NCBI GenBank assembly: GCA_947459855.1
Contig: CANHFL010000001.1
Span: forward strand, 1-17,713
Direction of reading: 5' to 3'
DNA length: 17,713 nt
From: Planctomycetaceae bacterium
GTDB taxonomy: Bacteria; Planctomycetota; Phycisphaerae; Phycisphaerales; SM1A02
In this document: in pieces, positions 1 to 7,132 of the stretch
Position numbering within the stretch: position 1 is the first letter of the stretch
How the letters are laid out: every line of letters begins with the position of its first letter
Translations under genes and position numbers: made by a program
Notes under the pieces: generated by a model
Seen by the model: only the letters and a program-made list of their open reading frames with translations
Databases searched by the model: none
Told to the model about the DNA's origin: nothing

Positions 1-425
1 GCTGGTACTCCAACAACCAGGGATCCGCGCCGAACGCCGACTCGATGCCCGTGCTGTGGTCGCGTGACGGGGTCACGTGGACGCAGCTCGAGGACGTCTC
101 CGAGAACGCGGGCGCCTGGGTCGAGAGGCGCTGGCCGCTGGCGTCGTTCCTGCCCGCGGCGGGCACGTTCCGCATCCGCTTCCAGGCGCGCGACCTGGCC
201 ACCGGCTCGATCGTCGAGGCCGGCGTGGACGACGTCCGTATCGAGAAGGTCGGCTGCAGCTACGCGCCCGCCGACGTCAACCGCGACGGCCGCGTCGACG
301 GCACCGACCTCGGCCTGCTGCTGGCGGCGTGGGGCCCGGCGAACGGCTCGGCGGCGGACGTCGACGGCAACGGGACCGTGGACGGGTCGGACCTTGGCCA
401 GTTGCTCAGCGGCTGGGCGCCCTGA
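1..425 (+). CDS. 3' end of a secreted protein with C-terminal dockerin-type repeats (partial)
   Basis: The frame is open from the left edge (first full codon at base 3) to TGA at 423-425, so the start lies outside the window. The visible ~140 residues have two parts. The first is a beta-rich stretch with WSRDGVTWTQL, FRIRFQARDL and EAGVDDVRIEKV, like the jelly-roll or MAM-like modules at the ends of secreted metalloproteases. The second is two dockerin-type calcium-binding repeats, DVNRDGRVDGTDLGLLL and DVDGNGTVDGSDLGQLL, each followed by a short W-containing tail (AAWG, SGWAP). In dockerins the D/N side chains of DxNxDGxxD bind calcium. Phycisphaerae carry many secreted proteins with this terminus; in that group it probably acts as a sorting or anchoring tail rather than in a cellulosome (inference). 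The catalytic or main domain cannot be known from here. The gene converges on the ABC ATPase gene with 16 bp between stops. Confidence 0.85.
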   Translation, partial: WYSNNQGSAPNADSMPVLWSRDGVTWTQLEDVSENAGAWVERRWPLASFLPAAGTFRIRFQARDLATGSIVEAGVDDVRIEKVGCSYAPADVNRDGRVDGTDLGLLLAAWGPANGSAADVDGNGTVDGSDLGQLLSGWAP

Positions 426-441
426 GCCTCGAGCCCTCGCC

Positions 442-1191
442 TCACGCCACCCGGCCGTCGACCAGGTGCACCACGCGGTCCGCGCGCGACGCGATCCACT
501 GGTCGTGCGTGACCATCACGATGGTCAGCCCCGCGCGGTGCTGCTCGGCGATCATGTCCAGGATCGACTCGCCGGTCTTCGCGTCCAGGTTGCCGGTCGG
601 CTCGTCGGCCAGCAGCACCTCGGGGTTTCGCATCAGGGCGCGCGCGATCGCGACGCGCTGGCGCTCGCCGCCCGAGAGCTCGGCGGGGCGGTGTCGGAAC
701 CGGTGCGCCAGCCCGAAGCGCTCCAGCAGCCCGCGCGCCCGCTCGCGGATCTCCTCGCGGCGGCGCAGCCATTCCCAGCGGCCGACGCCGATCGTCGCGG
801 GGAGCATCGTGTTCTCCAGCACGTTCAGCTCGGGCAGCAGGTGGTAGAACTGGAACACGAAGCCGACGTGCGCGTTGCGGTAGCGGTCCAGCCGGCGCGG
901 CGCGAAGCGGCTGATGTCCTCGCCGCGGAACTCGACGGTGCCCGCATCCGGGCGGTCCAGCCCGCCCAGCAGGTGGAGCAGGGTGCTCTTGCCGCTGCCG
1001 GACGATCCCAGGATCGCGACCCACTCGCCGTGGCGCACCTCGATGCCCGCGCCCTTGAGCACCGGCACCGTGACGCGGCCCATGCGGTAGGTGCGCTGCA
1101 CGTCGCGCGCCAGCAGCACAGGCGAAGCGGGCGTCGCCGGCGCGTGGTGGCCGGACGTGGCATGCAGGTGGCTGGGTGCGGCGTCGTTCAT
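442..1191 (-). CDS. ABC transporter ATP-binding protein, LolD/MacB type
   Basis: 249-residue ATPase of the LolD/MacB/FtsE class. It should power the permease encoded just upstream, moving lipoproteins or lipids from the inner membrane, or driving a mechanotransmission exporter. Walker A GSSGSGKS is at about residues 62-69, the Q-loop glutamine at 114 (VFQFYHLLPEL), the signature LSGGERQ at 172-178, Walker B VLLADEPTGNLD at about 192-203, and the H-loop histidine at 229 (VTHD). YHLLPELNVLENTMLP is typical of LolD. I chose ATG at 1189-1191 because it lies 7 bp after the permease stop and gives a family-like length. A longer frame reaches 1263 but would overlap the permease and adds an unlikely Arg/Pro-rich leader. 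The N-terminal ~25 residues (His/Ala/Pro-rich) precede the conserved fold and are not seen in typical LolD. The family is certain; the substrate is not. Confidence 0.93.
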   Translation of the reverse strand: MNDAAPSHLHATSGHHAPATPASPVLLARDVQRTYRMGRVTVPVLKGAGIEVRHGEWVAILGSSGSGKSTLLHLLGGLDRPDAGTVEFRGEDISRFAPRRLDRYRNAHVGFVFQFYHLLPELNVLENTMLPATIGVGRWEWLRRREEIRERARGLLERFGLAHRFRHRPAELSGGERQRVAIARALMRNPEVLLADEPTGNLDAKTGESILDMIAEQHRAGLTIVMVTHDQWIASRADRVVHLVDGRVA

Positions 1192-1198
1192 CGTCGGC

Positions 1199-2851
1199 TC
1201 ACTCGTAGCGCAGCGCCCGCACCGGGTCGATGTCGGCGGCGCGCGCGGCCGGCACCGCGGCACCCAGCACGCTGAAGACGATCGCGCCGATGCACGTGAT
1301 GCCCGCGTTGGTCCAGTCCATCGCGCTTGGAATGGTCGCGAAGTAGTAGACGCTCGGGTCCCAGATGAGGAAGCCCTTGTGCAGCATCAGCCCGGTCGCG
1401 GCGCCGGCGGTCACCAGCGTCAGCACGGTCCAGAGCAGGAAGCCCAGCGCGCGCGAATGCCGCCCCGCGCGCACGGTCATCACCAGGGCGCCCGCCGCCA
1501 GCAGGTAGCTCCCGACCCAGACGAACGCGGGGACCTCGTTGCCCATGGCCTCGTGGATGGCGTTGATGTTGCGGATCACCAGCCACGCGAGCCCGGTGCC
1601 GATGCCCGACCCGACCACGCCGATCACCAGGCCGTAGTGCAGGAAGATCGCCAGCACGCCGGAGCGGCTGGCGCCGGTGGCGCGCAGGATGCCGATGTCG
1701 CGGGTCTTCTCGCTGACGATTGACCAGAAGATCGCCAGGATCAGGCCCGCGCACACCAGGTAGGTGATCGAGAACAGGATCCGCATCATCTGGCGCTCGC
1801 GCTCGACCGGCCCGATCAGGTCGCGCAGGCGCTCCTCCCACGTCAGGATGCTCACGTAGGCCGGCGACGGCGCCTTGACGCGCGCGTCCGGGTCGGCGGC
1901 GGTGCGCAGGTAGAACTGCTCGTACGCGTCGGTGACCTGCTGCTTCAGCTCCTGCGGCGCGACGCCCGGCTTCGCACGCACCAGCACCTGCGTCGCGCGC
2001 GCGGGCGACATGCCGACCACCGGGTACTTGCCGTCCGGCCCGGGCTCCGCGGTGGTGTCGACGATCGGCGCCTCGTCCAGGCGCAGCAGTTCCTGACCGT
2101 CCTTCAGCGGGATGAACACTCGGTTCTTGTCCACCTGGAAGACGCCGGACATGACCTCGTTCACCACCTTGAACGCACGGCTGTTCGACTGGCTGATCGT
2201 GCCCTTCTCGCTGATGGGAACCAGCGTGACGGTGATCTCGTGGCGGGGCATCCACCAGTAGTCGACGCGCGGCCGGTAGGTGCCGTCGCGCTGGCGCTGG
2301 TTGACCACGGAGACGTGCATGCCCAGCACCGCGCCGGGGCGTCCGGTCGCGCGGTCCTTCATCGCCAGCGCGTCCTGGTGCAGGGTGTCGTCGATGGATC
2401 GGCGCGGGTCGTCCTCGCGCATGGCGAGCGCCTCGGCGGCGGTGCCCGGCTTCCACCAGATCGTGCGGTCGAACTCGGTCACGCGGGCGAAGCTCTCCGG
2501 CTCGATGGCCCACACCTGCGCGGTCACGACGTCCTTGTTGCTGCCCTCGGGGTAGGGCATGCGGATCAGGCCGTAGGTGTCCACCAGCGGACTGGCCGCC
2601 GCGGCGCCCGGCAGCCGCTCGATGTCGCGGATCAGCGTTCCATAGTGGGGGATTCCCTGCACCGGGTAGCTGACCACCACGTCGCCCATGAGCGTTCGCC
2701 CGGAGTTGCGGAGGTTGTCCAGGAAGCCGCTCATCACGCTGACGACGATCACCACCAGCGCCACGCACAGCGCCACCGCCGCGACGGCGATCAGCGGGAT
2801 GATGCGCGTCGTCAGGTACCGGCGGACCAGGAGCTGGACGTAGATGCCCAA
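1199..2851 (-). CDS. ABC transporter permease, LolC/LolE (FtsX-like) family
   Basis: 550-residue integral membrane protein, first gene of a two-gene operon with the ATPase. Hydrophobic helix 1 is at about residues 17-40, followed by a ~310-residue periplasmic domain. The FtsX-like core begins near 355 with helices at about 356-380 and 398-426 and a last helix at 515-536. EKTRDIGILRATGAS (381-395) is the classic coupling-helix region, and the protein ends DPVRALRYE, the usual terminus of LolC/E and MacB-like permeases. WDPSVYYFATIP (497-508) matches the LolC/E segment before the last helix. LolC/E proteins have four helices; here two extra hydrophobic stretches (about 442-461 and 468-490) are inserted before it. 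The start is TTG at 2849-2851. An in-frame stop at 2864-2866 leaves almost no room for anything upstream, and no ATG or GTG precedes the first helix. A TAGGAT -10-like box sits 9 nt ahead. Confidence 0.9.
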   Translation of the reverse strand: MGIYVQLLVRRYLTTRIIPLIAVAAVALCVALVVIVVSVMSGFLDNLRNSGRTLMGDVVVSYPVQGIPHYGTLIRDIERLPGAAAASPLVDTYGLIRMPYPEGSNKDVVTAQVWAIEPESFARVTEFDRTIWWKPGTAAEALAMREDDPRRSIDDTLHQDALAMKDRATGRPGAVLGMHVSVVNQRQRDGTYRPRVDYWWMPRHEITVTLVPISEKGTISQSNSRAFKVVNEVMSGVFQVDKNRVFIPLKDGQELLRLDEAPIVDTTAEPGPDGKYPVVGMSPARATQVLVRAKPGVAPQELKQQVTDAYEQFYLRTAADPDARVKAPSPAYVSILTWEERLRDLIGPVERERQMMRILFSITYLVCAGLILAIFWSIVSEKTRDIGILRATGASRSGVLAIFLHYGLVIGVVGSGIGTGLAWLVIRNINAIHEAMGNEVPAFVWVGSYLLAAGALVMTVRAGRHSRALGFLLWTVLTLVTAGAATGLMLHKGFLIWDPSVYYFATIPSAMDWTNAGITCIGAIVFSVLGAAVPAARAADIDPVRALRYE

Positions 2852-2860
2852 GGGATCCGG

Positions 2861-2866
2861 ATCCTA
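2861..2866 (-). promoter_or_regulatory. -10-like element TAGGAT upstream of the ABC permease gene
   Basis: TAGGAT (minus strand, 2866 to 2861) ends 9 nt before the TTG start at 2851, predicting a 5' leader of only 2-4 nt. An alternative register, TATAGG (2868-2863), overlaps it. The same bases contain a 6-bp palindrome CTATAG (2864-2869). On the plus strand this gives TATAGC at 2865-2870, a possible -10 for the divergent glycosyltransferase gene with a leader of about 25 nt. No clear -35 was seen. Confidence 0.4.
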
Positions 2867-2903
2867 TAGCCTGCACCCTTCGCGGTGGTTCGGCCGCGCC
2901 AGC

Positions 2904-4142
2904 ATGGACCCCTTCGGACCCATCCTCGTCGCGCTCTCGGCCGGATCGGTGGCGGAGCTCGCCAACTGGCTGCTGGTGGCATGGCGCGTCCGGCGCGAGC
3001 TGCGGGAGACTCCCTACGTCCGCGACGCGCTGGCGGGCCCGGCGCCGGCCGCGTGGCCCGCGGTGTCGGTGGTGGTGCCGGCGCACAACGAGCAGCGCGT
3101 CGCCGCGGCGTGCGCGCGCTCGATCCTGGCAAGCGACTACCCGGCGCTCGAGCTGGTGTTCGTGCTGGACCGTTGCACCGACGGCACACGGGCCGCGCTC
3201 GAGCCGATCGCCGCGGCCGACCCGCGCCTGCGCATCGTCGACAATTCCAGCTGCCCGCCCGACTGGGCCGGCAAGTGCAACGCCGCGCGCGTCGGCGCGG
3301 GCCATGCTCGCGGGGAACTGGTGCTCTTCACCGACGCGGACACGTGGTTCGACCCGTCGCTCGTCCGTGCGTCCGTGCAGCTGCTGCTGGCGCGCGGGTG
3401 GGGCATGCTGTCGCTCCTGAGCGCGCCGACGCACGACCACTGGTTCGAGAACGTCGTCCAGCCCGTCACCAGCTTCTGGCTCCTGAAGATCTTCCCTATC
3501 AGCCGCGCCAACGCCGGCGAGCAGCGCCGCTCGTTCGCCAACGGCCAGTTCATGCTCTTCCGCCGCAGCGCGTACGACGCGCTGGGCGGGCACGCAGCCG
3601 TCAAGGACGACCTGCTGGAGGACCTCGGCTTCGCGCGCCGCCTGAAGCAGGCGGGCGTCGGGCAGGGGGTCGGGGTCGGCGACGGCATGCTGGTCGTCTC
3701 GATGTACGACTCGTGGCGCGGGTTCCGGGACGGCTGGCGCCGGATCTACATCGAGTGCTGCCGCCGCAGCCCCGCGAAGATGCGCATGCAGGCGATGCAG
3801 CTGCTGGCGCTTGGCCTGCTGGCGCCTGCGCTGCGCACCGCCGCGGTCGCGGTGGGCGCACTGGTGCTCGCCGGCGCCGTCGGCGACGCGGCCGGCGATG
3901 CCGGGCTCCGGATTGCCGCGGCCGTCGCGATCGCCGCCGGCGCCGCGGCGTGGGCGGTCCGCACCGCGGTGCTCGCCGCCATCTACCGCGCCGCGCAGTT
4001 CCCCGTGTGGAGCGCGCTGTGCTGGTCGCCCGCCGCGATCGCGGTGGCCGGCTTCTTCCTGCGCGGTGCGGCCGAGCTCCGCGCGCGCACACCGGTTCGC
4101 TGGGGCGGTCGCGAGTACGTGCTCGAGCCCGCCGACGACTGA
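2904..4142 (+). CDS. Family 2 glycosyltransferase, CrtQ/HpnB-like, membrane-bound
   Basis: 412-residue GT-A fold glycosyltransferase. VSVVVPAHNE (about 54-63) is the nucleotide-binding start of the domain, FTDADTWF (142-149) holds the DxD metal-binding motif, LLEDLGFARRLKQAG (237-251) contains the catalytic-base ED pair, and DGWRRI (276-281) replaces the Q/RxxRW motif. PPDWAGKCNAA (118-128) matches the GK-containing segment of the CrtQ (diaponeurosporenoate glucosyltransferase) and HpnB (hopanoid-associated) group. An N-terminal helix (about 7-28) and three C-terminal hydrophobic stretches (about 296-328, 335-360, 370-390) place it in the inner membrane, probably acting on a lipid acceptor. 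ATG at 2904 was chosen because the helix follows directly. An ATG at 2844 in frame would overlap the divergent permease start and adds an unrelated 20-residue leader. It lies 40 bp upstream of surE and is probably co-transcribed. The acceptor and the sugar are unknown. Confidence 0.85.
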   Translation: MDPFGPILVALSAGSVAELANWLLVAWRVRRELRETPYVRDALAGPAPAAWPAVSVVVPAHNEQRVAAACARSILASDYPALELVFVLDRCTDGTRAALEPIAAADPRLRIVDNSSCPPDWAGKCNAARVGAGHARGELVLFTDADTWFDPSLVRASVQLLLARGWGMLSLLSAPTHDHWFENVVQPVTSFWLLKIFPISRANAGEQRRSFANGQFMLFRRSAYDALGGHAAVKDDLLEDLGFARRLKQAGVGQGVGVGDGMLVVSMYDSWRGFRDGWRRIYIECCRRSPAKMRMQAMQLLALGLLAPALRTAAVAVGALVLAGAVGDAAGDAGLRIAAAVAIAAGAAAWAVRTAVLAAIYRAAQFPVWSALCWSPAAIAVAGFFLRGAAELRARTPVRWGGREYVLEPADD

Positions 4143-4182
4143 CGCCTTTCCCACGCGCCCGCCGGCTGCGGGCCTTCCTCCC

Positions 4183-4974
4183 ATGCGCATCCTCCTCACC
4201 AACGACGACGGCATCGACGCACCCGGCATCGAGGCGCTCTTCGACGCGATCCAGGGCCTTGGCGAGATCCGCGTGGTCGCGCCCGCGGACATGCAGAGCG
4301 CGTCCAGCCACGGCATCACGTTCCACCGCCCGCTGATGGTCGCCGAGAAGCGGGTGAATCCCCGCATGGCGGGCATCGCGGTCGAGGGCCGGCCGGCGGA
4401 CTGCGTGAAGCTGGGCATGCGCGCGCTGTGGCAGGAGTGGTACGGTCCGGGCACGCGCCCGGACCTCGTGATCAGCGGCATGAACGCCGGGGCCAACGTC
4501 GGCATCAACTGCATCTACTCCGGCACCGTCGCGGCCGCGGTCGAGGGCGCATTCCTGGGCGTCCCGGCGATCGCGGTCAGCCTGCACCTCGGGAGGAACC
4601 GCAAGGAGACGCAGTACGCGCGCGCCGCGCAGATCGCGCGCGCCGCGATCGACCGCGTGCTGCAGCACCCGCTGGACGCGCACCGCGTGATCAACATCAA
4701 CGTGCCGGTCACCGAGCGCGCCGATGCGCCGGTTCCGCCGATCCGCGTGGTGCGCATGAACGTCGCCGCGGGCATCGACGGCTACGAGCGCCGCGTGGCG
4801 CCGGACGGCCGGCCGTACTACTGGCCCAACGGCAACGGCATGGAGTTCTTCCACACGGCCGAGGACACGGACGTCGAGGCCCTGGCAGAGCGCTTCATCA
4901 CCGTGACACCGCTCTTCTACGACCTGACCGACGCGTCGCTCGGGGCGTGGCGCGCGCGGCTCGACGGGCGCTGA
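4183..4974 (+). CDS. surE: 5'/3'-nucleotidase SurE (survival protein E)
   Basis: 263-residue, metal-dependent nucleoside monophosphatase (5'- and 3'-nucleotidase, also exopolyphosphatase in some species), cytoplasmic. The start MRILLTNDDGIDAPGI is diagnostic. D8 and D9 bind the metal, S39 lies in QSASSHG, and N101 in SGMNAGANVG is the fourth metal ligand. GRPADCVKLG (about 69-78) and IYSGTVAAA (111-119) are further conserved blocks. The length matches the family (about 250-270). ATG at 4183 is fixed by the conserved N-terminus. The bases before it (GGGCCTTCCTCCC) contain no Shine-Dalgarno sequence; translation may depend on coupling to the glycosyltransferase gene 40 bp upstream, or on an unrecognised start mode. 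A longer open frame upstream overlaps the glycosyltransferase and is not used. Confidence 0.97.
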   Translation: MRILLTNDDGIDAPGIEALFDAIQGLGEIRVVAPADMQSASSHGITFHRPLMVAEKRVNPRMAGIAVEGRPADCVKLGMRALWQEWYGPGTRPDLVISGMNAGANVGINCIYSGTVAAAVEGAFLGVPAIAVSLHLGRNRKETQYARAAQIARAAIDRVLQHPLDAHRVININVPVTERADAPVPPIRVVRMNVAAGIDGYERRVAPDGRPYYWPNGNGMEFFHTAEDTDVEALAERFITVTPLFYDLTDASLGAWRARLDGR

Positions 4975-4976
4975 GG

Positions 4977-4989
4977 GCCCCGCGGGGGC
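4977..4989. terminator. Short GC hairpin between convergent surE and tonB-like genes
   Basis: GCCCC-GCG-GGGGC (4977-4989) forms a 5-bp stem with a 3-nt loop, in the 25 bp between the two convergent stops. It has no T-run on either strand, so it is at best a weak bidirectional terminator. Confidence 0.25.
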
Positions 4990-4999
4990 GCGTCCGCGT

Positions 5000-6625
5000 T
5001 CACAGGATCAGCTGCAGCGTGACGGTCACCGTCTCGCCGGGCTTCAGGTCATCGATCTGCTTGCCCGACGCGCGCCAGCCGCACAGCGCGTCGATGATGC
5101 GCTCGTCCAGCGACGGGTTGCCGGTCGAGCGCAGGATGCGCGGCAGCTTCGCGGGAGAGCCCGGCGTCGCGGGCGGGACGCTCCCGGTGTGGTCGAACGT
5201 GATCGCCACCACGGGATCCGCGGCGCCCCCGAGCTCGTTCACCTGCTGCAGCAGCGTGAAGTTCGCGCGGCGCGGCTTCAGCTGGATGCCGCGCGCGGCG
5301 ATCAGGCGCCCGTTCTTCCAGTCCTTCGGGTCGCACTTCACCAGGCCGGTCGCGGGGCTCTCCAGGTCGCTGAGCGCGCCCTTGCCGCCCGCGCCGGGCA
5401 CCGGCGAAGCGCCTTGGCCGCCTGCCTTGCCGGCATCTCCGGGCGCCTGGTCCGCTGCGCCGCCGGCCTTCGGCTTCTCGGTGGACGCGACGCCGCCACC
5501 GGCCGTGGTCACGGGCGGCTGCTGCGCGTTCGCGGGCTGCGGGGGCGGCGCCGGCGCGATCGGCTGCGGCTGCGGCGTGGGCGGTGCCGGCTGGGGCTGC
5601 GTGGCGGCCGGCGCCGTGGCTTGCGGCTGCTTGGGGTCGGGCGCGGGCGTCGCGGGCGGCGTGACGGGCTTCGGCTCGGGCGGCGGCGGCGGGGCGTCGT
5701 CCTTGCGGGGGATCTCGGCCGGCGGCGTGGCCTCGTTCGTTGAGGGCTTCGGCTCCACCGGCACTGGAGGCGAGGGCGGGGAGGGCGGCACCGGCGTCGG
5801 CTGGTCGGGCGGCGTGACGGGAACCGGTGCCGGGGCGACGGGGGCGGGCGGCGGCAGCGGCTGCGTGGGCTGCTGGGGCGCACCCTGCGGAGCGGCGGGC
5901 TGCTCGGGCTGCTTCGCGTTGTTGCCCTCGGCGGGCGCCAGGACCTTCGGCTCGTCGATCGGCGCGGCCTGCACCGTGCGCGTCGCGGTCTCGTTGGGCG
6001 ACCCCGCGGCGCTGGCCACGACGGTCGTCGCGTCGGCGTTGGACGCCGCGCCGCCACCGCCCACGCCGCGGTCCAGCGACGTGTTGCTGCGGCCCGGGCC
6101 CTCGCTGCCGGCGCCGCCGGCGTCGCTCATGCGGTAGCCGGCCTGCGCCACCACCGAGAGCTGCGCCATGTGCTCCTCGTACGCGTCGCGCCCGATGATC
6201 ACGATCGAGTTCGGGTCGCCGTCGTCCTTGCCGATCGCGACCTCCTCGTCCTGGGGCAGCGCCGGCTTGGGCTCGGGCATCGTGATCGTGGCACCGGCGG
6301 GCGGCGGCGGGGGAGGCTGCTCGGCCGCGGCCTGCTTCGCCGCATCGGGCTCCTTCGGCGGCTCCTCGGGCTTCTTCGCCTGCCGTTCGTCGGGCTTCTT
6401 CCCGTCGGGCCGCTTGGGGGCGTCCTTCTTCGCGTCGGGCGCCTTGGGCTGCTGCGCGGCGGCGACCTTCGCCTTCTCGGCGTCGGCCTTGGCCGCCTCG
6501 CGGTCCGTCCGGAACCAGTCCATGATGGCGGGCGAGAACATCACCGCATGGAATGCCACGGAGCAGACCACGCCGATCGTCAGCGCCAGTCCCGTGCGTT
6601 CGGTGTTCGGCTGCTCGGCCGCCAT
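5000..6625 (-). CDS. TonB-like energy-transducing protein with a very long Pro-rich linker
   Basis: 541 residues with TonB architecture: one N-terminal helix (about 12-36, ALTIGVVCSVAFHAVMF), a long periplasmic linker, and a C-terminal beta domain. The linker starts Lys/Ala/Glu-rich (40-100), has a Gly/Ser/Thr stretch (about 165-210) and becomes extremely Pro/Gln/Ala-rich (about 225-370). The C-terminal ~110 residues contain FDHTGSVPPA, ILRSTGNPSLDERIIDAL and CGWRASGKQIDDLKPGETVTV; the SxGNxxLDxxxxxALxxWR pattern is that of TonB C-terminal domains. TonB passes the energy of the proton gradient to outer-membrane transporters. It lies 10 bp after exbD in the same operon, which supports the role. 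E. coli TonB is about 240 residues, so this one is more than twice as long. ATG at 6625 fits the helix. It could instead serve a TolA-like or motility-associated function. Confidence 0.8.
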   Translation of the reverse strand: MAAEQPNTERTGLALTIGVVCSVAFHAVMFSPAIMDWFRTDREAAKADAEKAKVAAAQQPKAPDAKKDAPKRPDGKKPDERQAKKPEEPPKEPDAAKQAAAEQPPPPPPAGATITMPEPKPALPQDEEVAIGKDDGDPNSIVIIGRDAYEEHMAQLSVVAQAGYRMSDAGGAGSEGPGRSNTSLDRGVGGGGAASNADATTVVASAAGSPNETATRTVQAAPIDEPKVLAPAEGNNAKQPEQPAAPQGAPQQPTQPLPPPAPVAPAPVPVTPPDQPTPVPPSPPSPPVPVEPKPSTNEATPPAEIPRKDDAPPPPPEPKPVTPPATPAPDPKQPQATAPAATQPQPAPPTPQPQPIAPAPPPQPANAQQPPVTTAGGGVASTEKPKAGGAADQAPGDAGKAGGQGASPVPGAGGKGALSDLESPATGLVKCDPKDWKNGRLIAARGIQLKPRRANFTLLQQVNELGGAADPVVAITFDHTGSVPPATPGSPAKLPRILRSTGNPSLDERIIDALCGWRASGKQIDDLKPGETVTVTLQLIL

Positions 6626-6635
6626 GGCGCCGATT

Positions 6636-7085
6636 CTACTTGGGCGGTGCCGCGGAACCCTTCGGCGAATGCAGGCCGGGGCGGCCCACCATGTTCACCG
6701 TGATGTTCAGCGTCCGCAGGCGGTCGTACACGTCCTGCATCAGCGGCGCGCGGTCGACCTTGCCCTGGCCGTCCGCGATCGCCAGGTACACGACCGTCTT
6801 GCGGTCCTTGTCCAGCTGCGCCTTCACCCTGGGGGCGAGGTCCTCGACCTTCACCTGCTCCTTGTCCACGAACAGCCGCCCGTCCAGGTCCACCGAGATC
6901 GTCACCGCCGGCGCCGGGGTCGCGGCCTTGCCGCTCTGGTAGCTGCGCAGCTGCATCGGCACCAGGTCCACCCGCATCAGCGTCGCCGTCGCGAAGATGA
7001 AGTACGTGAGGAGGAACGTCATCACGTCGATCAGCGGGATCAGCTCGATCCGCGGGTGGATGGGCGTGCGGCGCAGGCGGCGCAT
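6636..7085 (-). CDS. ExbD/TolR-family biopolymer transport protein
   Basis: 149-residue single-span inner-membrane protein. The helix IPLIDVMTFLLTYFIFATATL (16-36) includes D20 in PLIDV, the position of the proton-path aspartate of ExbD/TolR. The periplasmic part has VTISVDLDGRLFVDKEQV and VYLAIADGQGKVDRAPLMQ, the ExbD fold with the usual D-rich turn. ExbD works with ExbB to couple proton flow to TonB. Here tonB follows after 10 bp, but no exbB lies in the operon: the next gene upstream is the divergent STAS gene. The partner must be encoded elsewhere. ATG at 7085 gives the family-typical short basic N-terminus (MRRLRRTPIHP). A TATCCT box 9 nt upstream suggests a nearly leaderless mRNA. Confidence 0.9.
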   Translation of the reverse strand: MRRLRRTPIHPRIELIPLIDVMTFLLTYFIFATATLMRVDLVPMQLRSYQSGKAATPAPAVTISVDLDGRLFVDKEQVKVEDLAPRVKAQLDKDRKTVVYLAIADGQGKVDRAPLMQDVYDRLRTLNITVNMVGRPGLHSPKGSAAPPK

Positions 7086-7094
7086 GGATCCCGA

Positions 7095-7126
7095 AGGATA
7101 CGCGCCCCCGCGGGTGGCGCTATCCT
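7095..7126. promoter_or_regulatory. Divergent twin -10-like boxes (TATCCT) for exbD and the STAS gene
   Basis: The 47 bp between the divergent starts contain the same hexamer on each strand. TATCCT on the minus strand (7100 to 7095) lies 9 nt before the exbD ATG, and TATCCT on the plus strand (7121-7126) lies 6 nt before the GTG of the STAS gene. With transcription starting about 7 nt after the -10, the STAS mRNA would begin at or next to its GTG. No Shine-Dalgarno sequence fits in either gap. Confidence 0.5.
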
Positions 7127-7132
7127 GCAGCC

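Noticed and set aside
2844..2903. Upstream ATG (2844) for the glycosyltransferase
   Set aside because: It would overlap the divergent permease start and add 20 residues ahead of the natural membrane helix; the -10-like bases would then fall inside the gene.
1188..4514. A 1108-codon open frame on the minus strand spanning the permease, glycosyltransferase and surE
   Set aside because: It is out of frame with the ABC permease and antisense to two well-recognised genes. Its translation is Arg/Ala/Gly-rich without any domain, as expected for shadow frames in DNA this GC-rich.
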